From NCBI GenBank assembly GCA_002343335.1, contig DDSI01000206.1:1205-7391 (forward strand): DNA of 6,187 nucleotides, written 5' to 3'. Source of the DNA: Bacteriovoracaceae bacterium UBA2394. GTDB taxonomy: Bacteria > Bdellovibrionota > UBA2394. The translations under genes and the position numbers were made by a program. A model generated the notes under the pieces. The model worked only from the letters and a program-made list of their open reading frames with translations, was not told where the DNA came from and did not search any database. Shown here one piece after another: positions 4,442 through 6,187 of the stretch (position 1 is the first letter of the stretch; each line of letters begins with the position of its first letter).

Positions 4442-6187
4442 CTAATAGGAATACTTCTCTTCGGGTTTTGCTAAGTTCTTAAGCCAAATCGGACCGACGT
4501 CTTTTAAGTCAAATAAATCATCCCGCTGAATATTACAGACGGGATTGTACGGTCTTGCCGCATTCACGTGTGTTTTTCCATGAAAGAGACCTTCCAGTTT
4601 CGAGAGCGCCACATTCAATTTCGTTTGTTCGGGAGGAATCGATAGAACATGTAAAATCTCTTCGGGAGTTTTTCCTCCCGCGACGGCATCGATGGCATCG
4701 AAGGCAAAATCCATATTTGCCATAAGCGCAACGGCCGAACTCGTGTCAAATCCCCGCTCCGTCCCAATAATGAAGGGCACATCATTTAACTTCGAGAGCT
4801 CCACGTTGAGCTCGCCTTTTTCATTGTGAAGAGATTTTTGATAGGCGTACATCCACCCGGCTGGAGATTCATCCGAAGAACAAGACATGGTGACCACCGC
4901 TAAGGGGTTGTCCCGAACTTCTCTTCGCTGGCATAGGAGGGCCGCGAGATCGCTTTGCTCCAGTCGAATATCAGCGGATCCCCCTCCATTAATTCTAGGA
5001 AAGTAAATCGCCATCTTCACTTTCATCATCTCACCGTTTTTTTGAGGATGCGGGATAGCTCTTTCGAGTAACACTCGGGTGCTCTGTTCACTCCCGATTT
5101 GAAATGCATTCAGGGATATCGAATGAGCGGTAGGCAAATAGAGATCAGAGCGCTTGAAATCCTCTCCAAACATTTTTCGAGTATCTTCCACGGGCTCTAC
5201 GGACGTGGGCCGGTAACCCTTTGATGCCATATAAGCTAAAAATGCTTTAAAACTTGATTCCGAAAAGTCGTCGGTCACCGCAAATGTGGAGAGCACATTA
5301 AATTCATTCGTTGCGAACGCGTTCGAAAAATTCAAAGTTTTTGGTTTTGAGATTACTCCCCCCGTCTTTTTAACCTCGACTTCGATTTGGTAAATATTTT
5401 TTCCGCATCTCACAACGAGGGCCGACTCTTCAGAATCTATTTTTACGCTTGTATGGGAAAAGATTTGTTGGGAACTGGAGGAGTACGCATCCTCTAATCG
5501 ATCGCTACCTAATAATCGCATTTTCCCTGCCGCACACACGAGATGAATTAAACTGGAGTCGTTTTTGTCTCTAAAAATCGCGACAGGCAAGTCGTCACTG
5601 GAAGGTGGGGCATTGAGAGCAGTCCGGACAACCGTTCTCGCCACCGCCGATAAGGTAATGGGATCTAGTTTTATGGATCCCGATGGTAAGGAGTGGCTTA
5701 AAGTATCTCTAACTTGGTGAGCTAAAAGATCGAAAAGCTCCACTCGGGTTGTCGGATCATCCGTGTTCGTATTTCTAAGCAACTTCTCCTTCAGAGAGGC
5801 CGGAATGGCTGTAGGATCCACGCGCGATATCGCGCCTACGGCCCAGACCATCTGGGCCAGTTTCTCAACATGCTTCTCGACCTCTTTGTCCGCATACTCG
5901 ATATGAAAAGTCTCGCCGTTGTATGTCGCTCCCCGAATTTCAAACTGAGTAAGACGATCCAAGATCGTCGAAAGAGTATCTCGCGGCAGCAAGGGCAAAA
6001 ACTCTGACAGATCGAGACTCAGATGAGAAGTGAGGAACTTATCAGCATCCATGGGCTTTCCGATACTCAACTGAATCCCAATGTCTCCCCCCTGTTCATC
6101 TGTTTCAAATCGACCCAGGGAGATAGTGCGCTCTATCTCTACGAGATCGCTCTCTGCTGAATTGAATAGTATCTTCTCGATCGCCGG
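4442..6187 (-). CDS. Large protein with candidate caspase/CHAT-like C-terminal region, N-terminus beyond window
   Basis: The frame is open from the right edge to the TAG at 4442 (581 codons). Candidate internal starts are a TTG at 6070 and an ATG at 6052. The 39 codons before the TTG have no stop and read like normal coding sequence (LVEIERTISLGRFETDEQGG), and neither start has a good Shine-Dalgarno sequence, so I take the gene as 5'-truncated. Numbering from the TTG: residues 15-150 are helical (LDLSEFLPLLPRDTLSTILDRL); 160-240 are strand-rich; 265-470 resemble a divergent caspase fold. There, DTRKMFGEDFKRSDLYLPTAH (296-316) reads like the CHAT 'AT..aF...l..ad.lhlatH' segment, ending in H316. 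AVVTMSCSSD (391-400) looks like the strand-to-cysteine segment with C397. VPFIIGTERGFDTSSAVALM (431-450) recalls the strand and helix that close the fold. Such domains are cysteine proteases or inactive relatives. No signal peptide or membrane segment is visible. The gene is real; the fold is inference (about 0.35). Confidence 0.8.
   Translation of the reverse strand, partial: PAIEKILFNSAESDLVEIERTISLGRFETDEQGGDIGIQLSIGKPMDADKFLTSHLSLDLSEFLPLLPRDTLSTILDRLTQFEIRGATYNGETFHIEYADKEVEKHVEKLAQMVWAVGAISRVDPTAIPASLKEKLLRNTNTDDPTTRVELFDLLAHQVRDTLSHSLPSGSIKLDPITLSAVARTVVRTALNAPPSSDDLPVAIFRDKNDSSLIHLVCAAGKMRLLGSDRLEDAYSSSSQQIFSHTSVKIDSEESALVVRCGKNIYQIEVEVKKTGGVISKPKTLNFSNAFATNEFNVLSTFAVTDDFSESSFKAFLAYMASKGYRPTSVEPVEDTRKMFGEDFKRSDLYLPTAHSISLNAFQIGSEQSTRVLLERAIPHPQKNGEMMKVKMAIYFPRINGGGSADIRLEQSDLAALLCQRREVRDNPLAVVTMSCSSDESPAGWMYAYQKSLHNEKGELNVELSKLNDVPFIIGTERGFDTSSAVALMANMDFAFDAIDAVAGGKTPEEILHVLSIPPEQTKLNVALSKLEGLFHGKTHVNAARPYNPVCNIQRDDLFDLKDVGPIWLKNLAKPEEKYSY

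Overview
The window (6187 bp, moderate GC, dense bacterial gene layout) comes from a bacterium that exports many proteins. Two of the six genes have clear lipoprotein signal peptides, one has a Sec-type signal peptide and one is a small membrane protein. This points to a Gram-negative cell envelope. The overall look (many lineage-specific lipoproteins, few recognisable families) would suit Bdellovibrionota or a related deep-branching group, but this is an impression, not a demonstration. No tRNA, rRNA, CRISPR array, insertion sequence or attachment site was found, and no stretch above 300 bases lacks a gene.

Left part, minus strand: an exported beta-propeller-like protein runs off the left edge (1-535). 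Upstream of it is a 106-residue protein with two membrane segments (626-946). The 90-bp gap between them holds a possible weak terminator and a hairpin that would cover the ribosome binding site of the propeller gene. An 82-bp divergent region (947-1028) separates this pair from the only gene on the plus strand.

Centre, plus strand: an AMP-forming acyl-CoA synthetase of the acetyl-CoA-synthetase type (1029-2915) with all core adenylation motifs. The tryptophan that restricts acetyl-CoA synthetase to acetate appears to be replaced by glycine, so a larger acid is the likely substrate. It ends only 4 bp from a convergent lipoprotein gene.

Right part, minus strand: three genes in one direction. 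In transcription order they are a large protein of unknown family that enters from beyond the right edge (4442-6187), a 255-residue lipoprotein (3508-4275) and a 170-residue lipoprotein (2920-3432). The spacings are 166 and 75 bp, so co-transcription is possible but not shown. The large protein has a C-terminal part that looks like a divergent caspase/CHAT-type fold with a candidate His-Cys pair. The two lipoproteins match no family I can name; the larger one may carry a three-unit beta-prism-like repeat. The caspase-like protein and its lipoprotein neighbours are the part of the window most worth following up.
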